NCBI GenBank assembly: GCA_023525715.1
Contig: CM042013.1
Coordinates: forward strand, 75,933,494 to 75,997,493
Direction: 5' to 3'
Length of the DNA stretch: 64,000 nucleotides
From: Cichorium intybus
Taxonomy: Eukaryota > Streptophyta > Magnoliopsida > Asterales > Asteraceae
Shown piece by piece: positions 13,171 to 23,836 of the stretch (position 1 is its first letter; the number at the start of each line of letters is the position of its first letter). The notes beneath the pieces were generated by a model. It was not told the origin of the DNA. It did no database searches and saw only the letters and a program-made list of their open reading frames with translations. A program made the position numbers and the translations under genes.

Positions 13171-13378
13171 TGGACGGAACGGGATAGCCCGCGAGCCAAT
13201 AGGCGGAACGGGAATAGCCTGCGAGTCATTAGACGGAACGGGATAGCCCGCGAGCCAATAGGCGGAACGGGAATAGCCTACGAGTCATTAGACGGAACGG
13301 GAAAAGCTTGCGAGCAATAAGACAGAACGGGAACTGCCCGTGAGTCTTCCGCGGAACAGGGATAGCCCGCGAGTCTCA
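13171..13378 (+). repeat. LARD-1 LTR mini-hairpin tandem array
   Basis: About seven roughly 30-bp units built on CGGAACGGGATAGCCCGCGAG. Each unit can fold: CGGG-ATAG-CCCG, and between units either GCC-AATA-GGC or GTC-ATTA-GAC. The alternation of GCC/GGC with GTC/GAC keeps pairing. The second copy is at 18259-18466. It lies downstream of the TATA box, so it should be transcribed. Confidence 0.85.
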
Positions 13379-13737
13379 CAGACATATGAATGGTTATGAT
13401 GTGTTGTATGTTATGTGATGAATCGTATGGTATTTTGAGGAACTCACTAAGCTCCGTGCTTACCCTTTCCCTATATAAACTACTGTTTCAGGTACATCAG
13501 GTACCATGGATGGCAAGGCGTGACGTGTATACACTGTGTTGCTTCATTGGAGGACTGTTTTTGAATTAATATTCCGCTATATTGTGTTTTCGTTAACTTC
13601 TGTTAATCCTGGGGTGTTTTCATTAAACTTATAATTTATGGAATTTTATGAAAATTAATTTAGTGGCTTTTCTTATATTGAAGTGTTCGTTTAAATTTTT
13701 TTTTAATTTTACCCTAAAATTTTGGGATGTTACAAGT

Positions 13738-13749
13738 TGGTATCAGAGC
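13738..13749 (+). other. LARD-1 primer-binding site
   Basis: TGGTATCAGAGC, an exact Met-tRNA complement, 3 bp after the 5' LTR. Confidence 0.9.
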
Positions 13750-15111
13750 ACAGCTTGAGAGAATCAGGCTCACTTAGTGAGTTCTGGACTCAAGTTGAGG
13801 CTTAAGAGTTTTCTTAAAACATTTTTACAAAAGAAAGATGTTTTATAATGGGTGAACTGAAGACACAATGTGTACCGCCAGCCGACGCCAGTATGAGAAA
13901 AGGGTTAAGTATTTAATATTATGGATGTTAAAAAAAACATATGGTATATGTTTGCTGAAATGCCTGGTAGAGATCACACATTGTTGTATTATTATCTGCT
14001 ATTTGCTAATAGAACTGTATGCTAGTGCCGATAGGTTGCTTAGAGATTTCCACTAAGTTGTATACAATATGGACTGAATAGTCATAGAATGTGTGAGTTG
14101 ACCTTATTGCATGTTTCTTGTTTGGTTGTTGCCTTAGGGAAGATTCTCTTATTTGAAAGACTGTTTAGTTCGATATTGTATACAACTACGTTCGCGAAAC
14201 AACCTGTCATCACTGGAGGAAGTTCCGTCTTAGTTAGAATAGCAGGGTGGGGTGGGATTCCAAGTATTCCTAGAAGGGTTGACATATGCCTTATAAGGGC
14301 ATACGTGTTAAAATTATCGGTGAGAAGCGAATTGGATATTTCAAGACGGGTCTTGGAACGGACATGGATAGGTGTGGAAGGTAGTAGTAGAGCTCCTACT
14401 ATCGAAAGCATAGGATCCGCGTTCGAGTCGGGAGTTCGTCACGAAGGATCCAAGGAGCTGAGTATGTGAGTGTCTAGCATAGTTGACTTAAATGCTAGTG
14501 TAACGTGGTAAACCTTTATCCATTCGATTGTTGAATGTTGATTGTGAGGTTCAGTAGGAACAATTAAGATGTAATCATACCAGTTTGGTTGGACCGATCA
14601 TGCTTAAGTTGATTACTAAGCTTAAAGACTGTTGAAAGGGAGAGTGTCAAAGTGCTATTGTGGTAGCTATTTTTCATGCAACTAATGGGCACACAAGTTC
14701 AGACAGGGACTAGAGGATGCAAGGGTGAGTTTTCCAACTCACGGTCAAAGAGGTGCAAGCGGCGCCTGAGATGATAGCGGGTATTTTTGAGTCATGTTGT
14801 GTAATAGTGGGGCTACCTACCCTTGTATTGATCTTGCTTGAGTGATTGATCAGGTCGTGTGGGTTGAGAGTCTGGATCACTCGCTCGTGATTGAGGTAAC
14901 TGACGATAGAGGTGTTGACTAGGGTCGCAAGCGGATGAGTAACATATGGTGGTTGATGTAAACGTCTTTACATTATCGAAACATGTTTATTAAGATGGTG
15001 TTTGCCCCTGATGCAAGTTGTTGGCTGAGCAGAGTGGGCTTGGTTTTTGTTCGAGAGTAAGGGCTCGTAAAAAAAATTATAAATCGAATAAACAGACTTG
15101 GACTTTAGTCC
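13750..15111 (+). other. LARD-1 interior, non-coding leader
   Basis: No recognisable gag or pol. The longest open frame (14089-14469, 126 codons) resembles no known domain and has no supporting context. The segment ends at a polypurine-tract-like sequence (15112-15123), suggesting it was once the whole interior before the RWP-RK segment was added. Confidence 0.6.
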
Positions 15112-15123
15112 AAGTGGGGGAGA
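15112..15123 (+). other. Polypurine tract-like duplicate in LARD-1
   Basis: AAGTGGGGGAGA, identical to the working polypurine tract at 17368-17379 but 2.2 kb upstream of the 3' LTR. The RWP-RK segment lies between the two copies. Confidence 0.7.
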
Positions 15124-15271
15124 AATACAAAATTAAGGGAACAACAGGAATATTATATTGAATCGATGAAATTATTAAAATTATAGTAACACGTCTATAT
15201 ATTTAATTCATTACTACAACTTATTATTAATACATTAAGAAAAGTTTACAGAACTACTAACCTACAAAGCC

Positions 15272-16596
15272 TCAAAAATTCTCCTCACTCGAAGACTCGA
15301 GTAAACCAGGGTTAATACTACTTATACCAGAATTAGATGGCGGAGATTGCTGCTGTGTATGAGTTCTTGATGAAGTTTCCCCCTTTTCCTGAATTTTTCT
15401 TTTCCTAAATACAACCTTATGAGCAGCTTGTATTAGCTTCTTTGTGCCGTCTGTTAGACCCGATTGTGACCCTTCAATTATCGCTTCTTTTTCTCTTTTT
15501 AGGTTGGGTATTAAATCTCCCGATATTTCTGTTGCCTCAATAAATTCATTACCAAAGTCCTGTGGCACAAATAACTTTAGTAATTTCAACCTTATGATAT
15601 AAAGGAATTAAAAAAATGTAGTTCTTTACCTCAGCACGATCAATAAGGGTTTGCAAACTCGTAAGTTGTCGTTGGGGCCAATGATTGATACCTAATTCTC
15701 TACAGCGTTTTTTTAATTGTGTCGTTCCAATGTTGAGTTCCTTCGCAGCTTTCTCAATTGGTTCGCTGAAGTGTTCAGCTATTATTTCCCTACTTAATAA
15801 GTGCCTGAAACCTCTTCCACTGCCACCTGCTACGTTTTCTGAACTAGAAGGTTCAAATCCAATTGTATTGTTATCATTCTGGATCATTTGAACATGATCC
15901 TGATTTTCTGACCCAAAGATGGACATTGATTCATTAAAGCCAGTGGTTTTTATCGGTAATAATTGTTGGTTTTCAACTAAAATACCAGGATTTTGAAATC
16001 CTTCTAGGTTCCTTTGAATCACCTGAAGGTGATTTTGGTATTGAAAACCAACCCCAAACTCGGGATTCATATCAATATTGATGTTATCAATCGTCTGTAA
16101 TTGATTGTCATTTTGAATGTCAGCCATGAATCCTTGATTCATGGGGATGATCTCACTGCTCATTGAGGGTACGTCGATGAATGGATTGTACTCAGTTAGA
16201 CCATCCACAAATGGGTCTACAAATAACACATGTCAAATGATAAAACAAAATAGAATACTTATAAATGGATCATTCAAAAGAATTTAACCTGGTAGAAGGC
16301 ATGGAGTCTGATCAAGTGCAAAGTCAAGTGCAAAGTCAGATGCATGCACCAGATCATCTGAGTTAATGTTCAATTCGGGAAAAATTTCCGGCTCATCGTG
16401 GAGTGCTCTATTGGTAGTATATCTGGAAGACTGTACCAAACAAAACATTAGAAAGGTAATCGAAGTATGGATGATAGATGTCTAGAATGTTAGAGTCACC
16501 GAACTCTATTAAGAATGCTTGGTTTGAAGTACCCTCTCCTTGCGGAAAACCAGGTCCAGGGTTCGACAGATCGCCCATTGAAGATCTGTTTTCCAT
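15272..16596 (-). CDS. Captured RWP-RK (RKD-like) transcription-factor gene
   Basis: Predicted nuclear DNA-binding protein, antisense to its host retrotransposon. Exons on the minus strand: ATG at 16596 with exon 1 and the start of exon 2 unresolved (16289-16596), exon 3 15630-16216, exon 4 15272-15559 ending in TGA. Introns 16217-16288 (72 bp) and 15560-15629 (70 bp) have GT-AG ends and keep the frame. The RWP-RK domain closes exon 3: AAKELNIGTTQLKKRCRELG followed by INHWPQRQL, where the family motif is RWPxRK, so two motif positions differ. The upstream part is acidic and Asn/Gln-rich. The tail is Lys-rich, then Ser-rich. From the ATG the frame meets a TAG near 16430 unless a first intron or different start is used. 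RKD proteins act in plant egg cells and gametophytes; that role here is only family inference. Confidence 0.75.
15630..15815 (-). other. RWP-RK domain coding segment
   Basis: Encodes the helix-rich DNA-binding domain. It begins at about L-S-R-E-I-I-A-E-H-F and ends in S-L-Q-T-L-I-D-R-A-E at the exon 3 donor (CTCAG|GTAAAG-type, read GAG|GTAAAG on the minus strand). The LKKRCRELGI...WP...SLQTLI spacing is typical of RKD/NLP proteins. Confidence 0.85.
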
Positions 16597-16680
16597 GACT
16601 CGACTTTAAATATGAGTTCGTTTACGAACAAACTAGTGATAAGAGAGGATGAGACTGAAAATGAATGATACTACATACCT

Positions 16681-16690
16681 GTATATATAG
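16681..16690 (-). promoter_or_regulatory. TATA-like box upstream of the RWP-RK gene
   Basis: The minus strand reads CTATATATAC about 85 bp upstream of the ATG at 16596. It suggests that promoter-proximal DNA was captured with the gene. Confidence 0.45.
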
Positions 16691-16696
16691 TATCTT

Positions 16697-17367
16697 GCAG
16701 CTGGAACCGAAAGGACACACGGAACTGAAAGGACACCTCACGAAATTCAAACTAACTACAGTAGATGCGATTTTTCACTACCCCAAGTGACATTTTTTCT
16801 AAATTCCCTGCTTGACTCTGGTGAGAACGAGATAATAAAGAGACTTTTGAAATAAAACAAAATTTTATGTCTCCATATAATGGAAATAGTTTAAAGTGAA
16901 ACAGAAATATTTGGAGATTCTACAAAAATAGACTTATTTAGCCAAAAAAAATTTAAAAAAAATGTTGAATTGAGACAAATGTGTGTTGAAATATGACGAA
17001 TTCATATAAATACGAAATAGTGTTAAAATTAGGTATTGCAAGGTTAAGTATGTATATAGGTAGATTAGAAAGTACTAAATATGTACTGTAGATAGTAGCC
17101 GGTCAAGTCGATGTGTGGGACTGTGAGAAACAGTTAGAGTTTTTTTTTTGTACATCTAGAGTAATTAGAAGAAAAGAAGTATGGAGTGAATGAGAATAAT
17201 AGGACCTTAAGCATTATTACAGATGTATGTGAATGTTGAAAAGGAAAGATAATTAAATCTTGTAAAGTTTCGGCAATAAGACGAGGAGGGTTTTTTAAGG
17301 ACACAAGGACTCGATGGGAAATACATAGAGGCGTTCGAGAATGCGGATTTTGGGACGAGATCCAAAT
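16697..17367. other. LARD-1 captured flank without recognised gene
   Basis: AT-rich sequence upstream of the RWP-RK gene, probably its 5' flank. No ORF of note. Its right end (from about 17345) is native element sequence: GGATTTTGGGACGAGATCC, then the polypurine tract. Confidence 0.5.
17345..17363 (+). other. Hairpin upstream of LARD-1 polypurine tract
   Basis: GGATTTTG-GGA-CGAGATCC folds into an 8-bp stem with two G-T pairs. Counterparts with GGGA loops precede the polypurine tracts of LARD-2 (34444-34461) and the chromovirus (57916-57933). Confidence 0.6.
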
Positions 17368-17379
17368 AAGTGGGGGAGA
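17368..17379 (+). other. LARD-1 polypurine tract
   Basis: AAGTGGGGGAGA, 2 bp before the 3' LTR; the plus-strand DNA priming site. Confidence 0.8.
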
Positions 17380-17381
17380 CT

Positions 17382-18822
17382 TGTAAGACCCGTATCCTGA
17401 TAATAACATATACTTAAAATAAGAGTGTTAGGAATTATATGATCATTGGTAGTTATAAAGCTAAGAAAAACTTTAGTTTCAATTTCATATGAAAATCAGC
17501 ATTTTGTGTCGTTTTTAGAAAAATCATAATTAATTCTAGAAAAATAATTTGGATCTCAAACCAGTGCACAAAGTTTACAAATTGAGTCTAGTACAATTAC
17601 CAAAAATAATAGTAAGCTTGAAAATGACATTATCTATGGTAAAAAATGCAATCATTACTGATTAGTTCGGAATTGACAGATTAGATAGTCTGCTTTCAAA
17701 AATTCATAATAAATCATAGAAAAATCGTATAAATACGTAAAATACATCCCTGAAAAGGTATTGAGATGAGGTTTCTGAATATCAAATAAAAACGTGAATT
17801 TAGTGGGTTTACGATCGGCTAAACCAGTCTTGAACAGACTGATTCTAGAAGGCCTTTAATTTCAACAAAATTATATTATTAAAATCTTTTGTCAAAAGTG
17901 TCATGCCATTTTTATTCAAGAATTCAAGTATAAATACCCCCCAAAACATCTCATAAACCACACCAACAAATCTCAATCCAATATATAGAGGTTTCTAAGC
18001 ACTAGAGTATAAGAAGTGAGTGGAAGGAAGCTCAAAAGCCTAGCGAAGAAGTTATAGGTTCCGACGACTGCTCATAAGTTAAAGTTGAAGGAAATACAAT
18101 GCCGAGAAAGATAAACGAAATAGTCAACTATAATCAGGTGAGTCTTCTCACTATACTATAGGTGGTATTGCATGCATAGGAAGGAAGATATGTTAGACTA
18201 AAGTGATCTTACCTGTTATGATAATTGTATGAATTATTGCTATGATAATGATTGTTTGTGGACGGAATGGGATAGCCCGCGAGCCAATAGGCGGAACGGG
18301 AATAGCCTGCGAGTCATTAGACGGAACGGGATAGCCCGCGAGCCAATAGGCGGAACGGGAATAGCCTACGAGTCATTAGACGGAACGGGAAAAGCCTGCG
18401 AGCAATAAGACAGAACGGGAACTGCCCGTGAGTCTTCAGCAGAACAGGGATAGCCCGCGAGTCTCACAGACATATGAATGGTTATGATGTGTTGTATGTT
18501 ATGTGATGGATCGTATGGTATTTTGAGGAACTCACTAAGCTCCGTGCTTACCCTTTCCCTATATAAACTACTGTTTCAGGTACATCAGGTACCATGGATG
18601 GCAAGGCGTGACGTGTATACACTGTGTTGCTTCATTGGAGGACTGTTTTTGAATTAATATTCCGCTATATTGTGTTTTCGTTAACTTCTGTTAATCCTGG
18701 GGTGTTTTCATTAAACTTATAATTTATGGAATTTTATGAAAATTAATTAAGTGGCTTTTCTTATATTGAAGTGTTCGTTTAAATTTTTTTTTAATTTTAC
18801 CCTAAAATTTTGGGATGTTACA
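17382..18822 (+). repeat. LARD-1 3' LTR
   Basis: 1441 bp, the same length as the 5' LTR. Repeats the TATA (17929-17936), the hairpin array (18259-18466) and the ACTCACTAAGCT motif (18530-18554). Followed by TSD AAGTT. Confidence 0.95.
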
Positions 18823-18827
18823 AAGTT
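18823..18827 (+). repeat. LARD-1 target-site duplication, right copy
   Basis: AAGTT, matching 12289-12293. Confidence 0.9.
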
Positions 18828-19866
18828 CGAGCTAAAAACAATTTTTGATGCCTTAGATGATGACGATTTGATCAAGGCAATGCAAGAATAACTTGAAGAA
18901 TTTAAAAGAAACAAAGTTTAGGATCCCGTGCCTCCTCTAGCCAATTAAATTATTGTGGGCACAAGATGGGTCTTTCGCAACAAATTGGATGACATGGGAA
19001 CTGTGGTTCGAAACAAAGCTCGACTTGTAGCTAAAGGCTATAGTTAAATTGAAGGCATAGACTATGATGAAACCTATGCACCAGTAGCTTGCCTAGAAGC
19101 TATCCGAATCTTGTTGGCATATGTTGCTCACAAAAATATTATTGTTCATCAAATGGACGTCAAGAGTGAATCTCTACAGGGCGATCTCAATGAAGTTGTT
19201 TATCTTCAACAACCTTCTAGTTTTGAGGTTTTGTCTCGCCCCAATCATGTCTATCGTCGGAACAAAGACGTGTATGGACTCAAACAATCTCCAAGAGCTT
19301 GGTATGACACGTTATCTACATTTTTGGTAAAATCTAGTTATAGAAAAGGAGCAATTGATCCTACATTCTTCGTTCGATCTCATCAGAAGCATATTATGAT
19401 CGTCCACGTATGCATTGATGAAATCATTTTTGGTTCTATCGATCAAGCGATGGTTGGCGAATTTGCCAAAATCATGACTGACAAATTCCACATGAGCTTG
19501 AATATGTAAATTAATTTTTCCTTGGTCTTCAAATCCAGTAGACAGGTAGAGGAATCTTCATTCATCAAGAGAAATATGCCAACGAGCTATTAAAGAAGTT
19601 TTCTCTTGAGAATTCCTGAACTTCAAAAGTGCCCATGTCAACCAACCTCAAAATTTTTACTGATCTCGATGGTGAAACAGTAGAGCATAAGATTTTCCGA
19701 GGAATGATTGGTTCTCTTCTATACTTAACAGCAAGTAGACCAGATATCATATTCGCAACTTAGATCTGTGCGAGATATCAAGCAGCACCTAAATTGTCTC
19801 ACCTTACTGCAATTAAACAAATATTCAAATATCTCAAAGGCACCAAAGTAATGGGTCCTTGGTACC
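18828..19866 (+). pseudogene. Cop-B: decayed reverse transcriptase part of pol
   Basis: Continuation of Cop-B pol after LARD-1. It contains the start of copia RT (G-T-R-W-V-F-R-N-K near 18959) and the main body at 19111-19509. The catalytic Y-V-D-D is C-I-D-E, so the polymerase is dead. Several stops lie in frame (for example near 18890, 18918 and 19047). The thumb/RNase H linker, with R-G-M-I-G-S-L-L-Y-L-T-A-S-R-P, is visible near 19700-19740. The sequence is truncated at 19866, where the LTR of ATH-out begins; the rest of RNase H and the 3' LTR must lie beyond the window. Confidence 0.85.
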
Positions 19867-20608
19867 TGACAACGCAGGGGTTGTTATACGGTCAAAAATA
19901 AGAAAATAAACCTCACACACACTAGTATAGCAGTAGCAAGGGTCGATCAATGGGAGTTTGGTGGTCAAGATAGGATGATAGCTTACCAACTGTAGTGTCA
20001 CGCTACAGCCAGAGGGACTGACTCTACTTTTCCAAAATCAAACATAAACTAAACCAAACCAAATCCAATTCTAGACTATGATTACTTGCTAAAATCAGAA
20101 ACTAAATTCAGAATCCAAAAGCAAACAAACAACCAATTCAAACAAAACAAGCATCCAAACACAATTAAAGCTAAAAAGTGCAATAAACCATAAACTGAAT
20201 GATTACTTCAATTAAAACTAAAAACAGAAGATCCAATGTACTGAAATCCGAAAATAATAAACCTAGGCTACTGCTACTGATTTAAACAATCCAGAGCCGC
20301 GGCATGCGAAGCGTAAAGCCGCGACGCACGTATCACCTTATCCCCACTTTTTTGGTTTTTGAATCTCCTGATATGTGACGTGGCACGATGTGCTTGCCAT
20401 GTTTCCCACAACGCACATGTTAATTCGACTGATATTGACTTGATCCAAACTTCTTTTATTTTGTCCGCTTTTAGTCGCCGCTTTCAACATTTTCTTGCAC
20501 ACAAGCACTAGCACAAAAAGTGAGAAATACCAATACATCTATAATATAAATTCACCAAGAATAGGGCCTAACAATGACTAAAGTACTTGATATGTCTAGG
20601 CGTTGTCA
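19867..20608 (-). repeat. ATH-out 3' LTR
   Basis: 742 bp, shorter than the 980-bp LTRs of ATH-in but alignable at both ends and through the TCACGCTACAG block. Contains a GCCGCGACGCACG CpG-rich motif near 20310-20330. Confidence 0.8.
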
Positions 20609-21600
20609 AACACCCCACACTTGTGCCTTGCTTGTCTCCAAGCAAGAAAGTTTTTAACATACTTTAACTAAGGCTCAAACATTTTTGAACGTGTTCAATT
20701 TCAAAGTTTATTGTTCCCAGAATTAGATTGAAAATGATTTTGATAAAACTGACCAGAATATCCTTTGGACTTCATGACTTTCTAAAGAACCCTTGATTAC
20801 AAATTTTCTGTCCACAAAGGAGTGTACGTACTCATTCAGATTGTAAAGGTCATTAAAGAATTGCCCATGACTTTCGATGTTGTCCGTGTAACGAGCTTTC
20901 TGAAATACCATCCCAAACCAGATGATCGAGGCCACCCTTTTCAGACCTACCGACATGAACAACAAAGGCCACTGATTGACAGTTCCTTCCTAAATCCCAA
21001 TCCTCAAATATTCCAAATCTAAAATTTTCTAATTCCTAAAACTCAACTTATTTGATTAAACAAATAGCATGATAACCACTAAATAGTATCTCTTGATAAA
21101 TACCAAAGCTAAAACATTCAAAAACTATTCGTTTCAAAATTACAATCCATTAAAAATTTTGAAAAATTGCTACATTTTTTTTAATATCACTCGTTTCCTG
21201 CAAAAATTTCAAAAACACTCATTCGACCATCCACACCCCACACTTAAAAACGTACAACGTCCCCGTTGTACATAAAAATATTTTAGAATAAGGGAGAAAG
21301 AGTTACCCCTTTAGACGGTAGACTGGTTGTTGGAACTGGATTGTCGTAGGATACACAAACACGAACTCCTCACGATTCAGATTTGCAGAAGTTGTGGTGC
21401 AATAGTAAACACGCCGGTGAAACGGCAAGTGTAAGGGTACAATGACCCCACATTTGCATGAAACAACTCCTCAGTAGACTCCCATTGGTATTTACATGCA
21501 AACACTCACAAACAAATTAAATGCAAAAAGAACAAACAACTAAACGATAAATCAAAAGATAGTAATAAGTTATGTACAATCTCTCAAAAAGATAAAAAGA
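20609..21600 (-). other. ATH-out 3' non-coding region
   Basis: No gene. It carries three ACCCCACA(C)TT sequences, polypurine-tract-like on the minus strand (20612-20622, 21235-21245 and a variant near 21445), and an 8-bp hairpin (21252-21271). The order matches 28853-29938 of ATH-in. Confidence 0.7.
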
Positions 21601-21605
21601 AAAAT

Positions 21606-22722
21606 ACATCAGTCATCGTGGTGGGTCCCAGATGGACCAGCCTAATCATCGGGGTCACTCGAAAGGTAGTATGGGAAGTCCTCGATACGCAACTGGAGCA
21701 TGATCAATCTCTGCATCTCAGCCATCCAACGGTGCTGAGCCTCGGCGCGTGTCATCCTCCTGTCCAGAGCCCTCACAGCAGCCTGCACGTCTGCGAGCTA
21801 TGGTGGTGGTTAGGGCTGAACTGGTGGGTCAACTCTCCGTCTCTGTCGTCTCACCGGCTCCTGCTGAGCACCCTCTGCCAGCTTCGTCGGCATCCGCTCA
21901 ATCATGCCCGCTCTTTGGCTGGTAGATAATCCTCATGTTCACCAGGTAACGGATTGATGTCCTGGATGGTGGTGTCGCTGTCATGCTCCCCATGGCCTCA
22001 ACTATCAGAATACCATAAGATCGGGCCAAGCGGATGATAGAGTGCCCATCGGCTATGAGACTGCTGTTAGATACGCCCGCTTCTCGGGTAGTCAAGGAAA
22101 CTGGCAGTGCATAAGGCACGTTGAGAAACATGTAGGTCATGTCCTCCCTGGACACCTTCTTACATCCCCTCTGCTGCATGATGGTGGTGGATATGATACA
22201 GTGCATCAAACGATGTAGTGGGTCGCGGACCTAGCTCTCCTTGGCCGACCCAGCCTCGAACAAATCATTAGACATTGCTTCCCAAATAACTCTGTTAGCC
22301 TCCTGCTGAGGCTGTCCCCTAAAGCAAGCACGCAACAAAGGCACAAAATGCATGCTCCTCGTATCCTCCCCAGTGTATATCTCGGTGCGTCTAGAGAACT
22401 CTCATAGCTTTCACTCACTACTCTCCCCTCCCAGCCTGAATCGGATCAGCTGGGATCACTCCTCCTGTGATGCGGGTGCGTATTGGCAAGTAGAAAGGAA
22501 CTCGAGTATGAGCTCGTTGTACACCACGTCGTCTGCAGTCGCCATGACCCTGTCCCATCCCCGGTAAGTAAAGGTGTGTGGCCCATCAGTCCAGGTACGG
22601 TGAAGGTAGAGTAAAAACTCGGCCCAAAGTCCCGCCTGGACTAGAATCGCTCGATCCAAATGGATAGAAGCAAGGACCGGTCGGGAACAAAGCTCATCGA
22701 GTCGAGCCTCGTACTGTGGAGT
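21606..22722 (-). pseudogene. ATH-out: Athila-type ORF, distal part
   Basis: Frame pieces 22456-22722, 22206-22418 and 21898-22209 align with the ATH-in ORF at 27734-28852. A shared landmark is L-H-R-T-W-x-D-G, then D-R-V/L-M-A-T followed by a Leu/Glu-rich L-x-L-E-F-L-S-T. This is the family often annotated as ATHILA ORF-1; its function is not known. Frameshifts near 22420 and 22207 break it. Its first 19 codons lie at 63755-63813, separated by the chromovirus; taking one GGAGT copy out, the frame is continuous across the junction. Confidence 0.8.
22718..22722 (+). repeat. Chromovirus target-site duplication, left copy
   Basis: GGAGT, repeated at 63755-63759. Confidence 0.9.
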
Positions 22723-22730
22723 AGTAACAC
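22723..22730 (-). repeat. Chromovirus 3' LTR, first fragment
   Basis: AGTAACAC; the partner LTR starts TGTAACAC. Its last five bases AACAC form the TSD of ATH-in, which inserted 8 bp from the LTR end. Confidence 0.8.
22726..22730 (+). repeat. ATH-in target-site duplication, left copy
   Basis: AACAC, repeated at 30921-30925. Confidence 0.9.
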
Positions 22731-23712
22731 TGACAACGCCTAGTAATATCACATATTTTAGTCGTTGTTGAGCCCTATTCTTAGTGAAATTATATCATAT
22801 ACATCGTGGTATTCTCACTTTTCATGCCAGCACTTGTTTGGAAAGAAATAATGAAAATAGGGACCAAAGGCGTACAATATGGAAGAAATGTGAAGATCAA
22901 GGAAAAATCAGGAAAACACGTACGCATGCCGCGGAAATCACAAAGGCGCGACGCGGTGATGAGGCGGTGGAAAACATTCAAATGCCGAAAAAACGGGGAT
23001 AAGCCAATACGCGCGACGCAGGATTCATTTATGCGCGGCGTGGTCTCGAGATTTTTGCAACTATAAATAGAGGCTTTTAGGTCGAAAAAACGAGCGAAGA
23101 CCTGGTGTGAAATCGACCCCCAAGGCTCTTTGACTCCGAGATTTAGCTTCAAAAACCATCTTTTGGTAATTTCATGTTTTTATCTTTAATTTTCAATTAG
23201 TTCAATAGTTAGTGATAGTGGCTAGTGTCTTTGGGAGTGACAACCATTGGCATTAAGTCTTTGTTTCTGATTTTGGATAGTTGTTTTCTGTTTTGGATCA
23301 TTTGGATCTGATTTGGTTAATGAGAATCATTCGGTTTATGTTGATTGCTTTGTTTTTCGGTGTTTATGCTTGTGAATGAATTTTTGAGTGATTGGATTGT
23401 GTTTGATGTTTGGGTTGCCTTTGATTGCTTCTGAATTGGAGATGTACTTCTGATTTCAGTAGGTAACAAGGTTTAGTTAGTAGCTTAGTTTAGTTAATGC
23501 TTGCTTGGAATTGTTTTATTTATTGCTTTTTTGGGATTAGTTGTCAAAAGTTAGGAATTAGGTCCTCTGACTGTAGCGTGACACTGCAGTTGGTAATCTG
23601 TCACCTGTCTCGACCACGTAACTCCTGTGGATCGACTCTGACTTCCACTATGCTAAGTGAGTGTGTTAGGTATTTACTTATTTTTGACCGCATGACGACC
23701 GCTGTGATGTCA
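22731..23712 (+). repeat. ATH-in 5' LTR
   Basis: TGACAACGCC...GTGATGTCA, 982 bp. TATA box at 23062-23069 preceded by CpG-rich GCGCGACGC sequences (22950-23050). Confidence 0.93.
23062..23069 (+). promoter_or_regulatory. TATA box of ATH-in 5' LTR
   Basis: TATAAATA followed by GAGGCTTTT. The same site is at 30271-30278 in the 3' LTR. The TATAAATAGAGGCTT context also occurs in the unrelated Cop-D LTR. Confidence 0.7.
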
Positions 23713-23717
23713 AATTT

Positions 23718-23735
23718 TGGCGCCGTTGCCGGGGA
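23718..23735 (+). other. ATH-in primer-binding site (Asp-tRNA)
   Basis: TGGCGCCGTTGCCGGGGA, complementary to the 3' end of plant Asp-tRNA, the primer typical of Athila/Tat elements; 5 bp after the LTR. Confidence 0.93.
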
Positions 23736-23836
23736 GTTGTGAGCTTGAGATTAGGTGATTTGTAGGACTTTTTAGTTTTGATTTTCGTTAGTTAGTGATT
23801 TTTGTTTTTGATTTTTCGGGCGTGTTGCATTAGTGC

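Larger units (their letters stand above)
12294..13734 (+). repeat. LARD-1 5' LTR
   Basis: Runs TGTAAGACCC...GGATGTTACA. It contains a TATA box (TATAAATA, 12841-12848), a GC-rich mini-hairpin array (13171-13378) and an ACTCACTAAGCT...TTACCC motif (13442-13466). It is the same length as the 3' LTR. Confidence 0.95.
12294..18822 (+). mobile_element. LARD-1: non-coding LTR retrotransposon carrying an RWP-RK gene
   Basis: Complete element: LTRs 12294-13734 and 17382-18822 (1441 bp each, about a dozen differences by eye), Met-tRNA primer site, polypurine tract, and TSD AAGTT. It has no gag, protease, RT or integrase, so it must be moved by another element's proteins. The LTR layout (TATA, hairpin array, ACTCACTAAGCT motif) and the GGGACGAGATCC sequence before the polypurine tract resemble the chromovirus (CHR) and LARD-2 in this window, suggesting a chromovirus (Tekay-like) helper. 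The interior holds an antisense gene with an RWP-RK domain. It interrupts Cop-B pol between integrase and RT. Low LTR divergence implies a recent insertion. Confidence 0.92.

Noticed and set aside
14089..14469. 126-codon plus-strand frame in LARD-1 as a gag gene
   Set aside because: No capsid pattern or zinc knuckle, and composition matches surrounding non-coding sequence.
20822..21275. Short plus-strand frames in the ATH-out 3' region
   Set aside because: Homologous non-coding sequence in ATH-in does not keep the frames.
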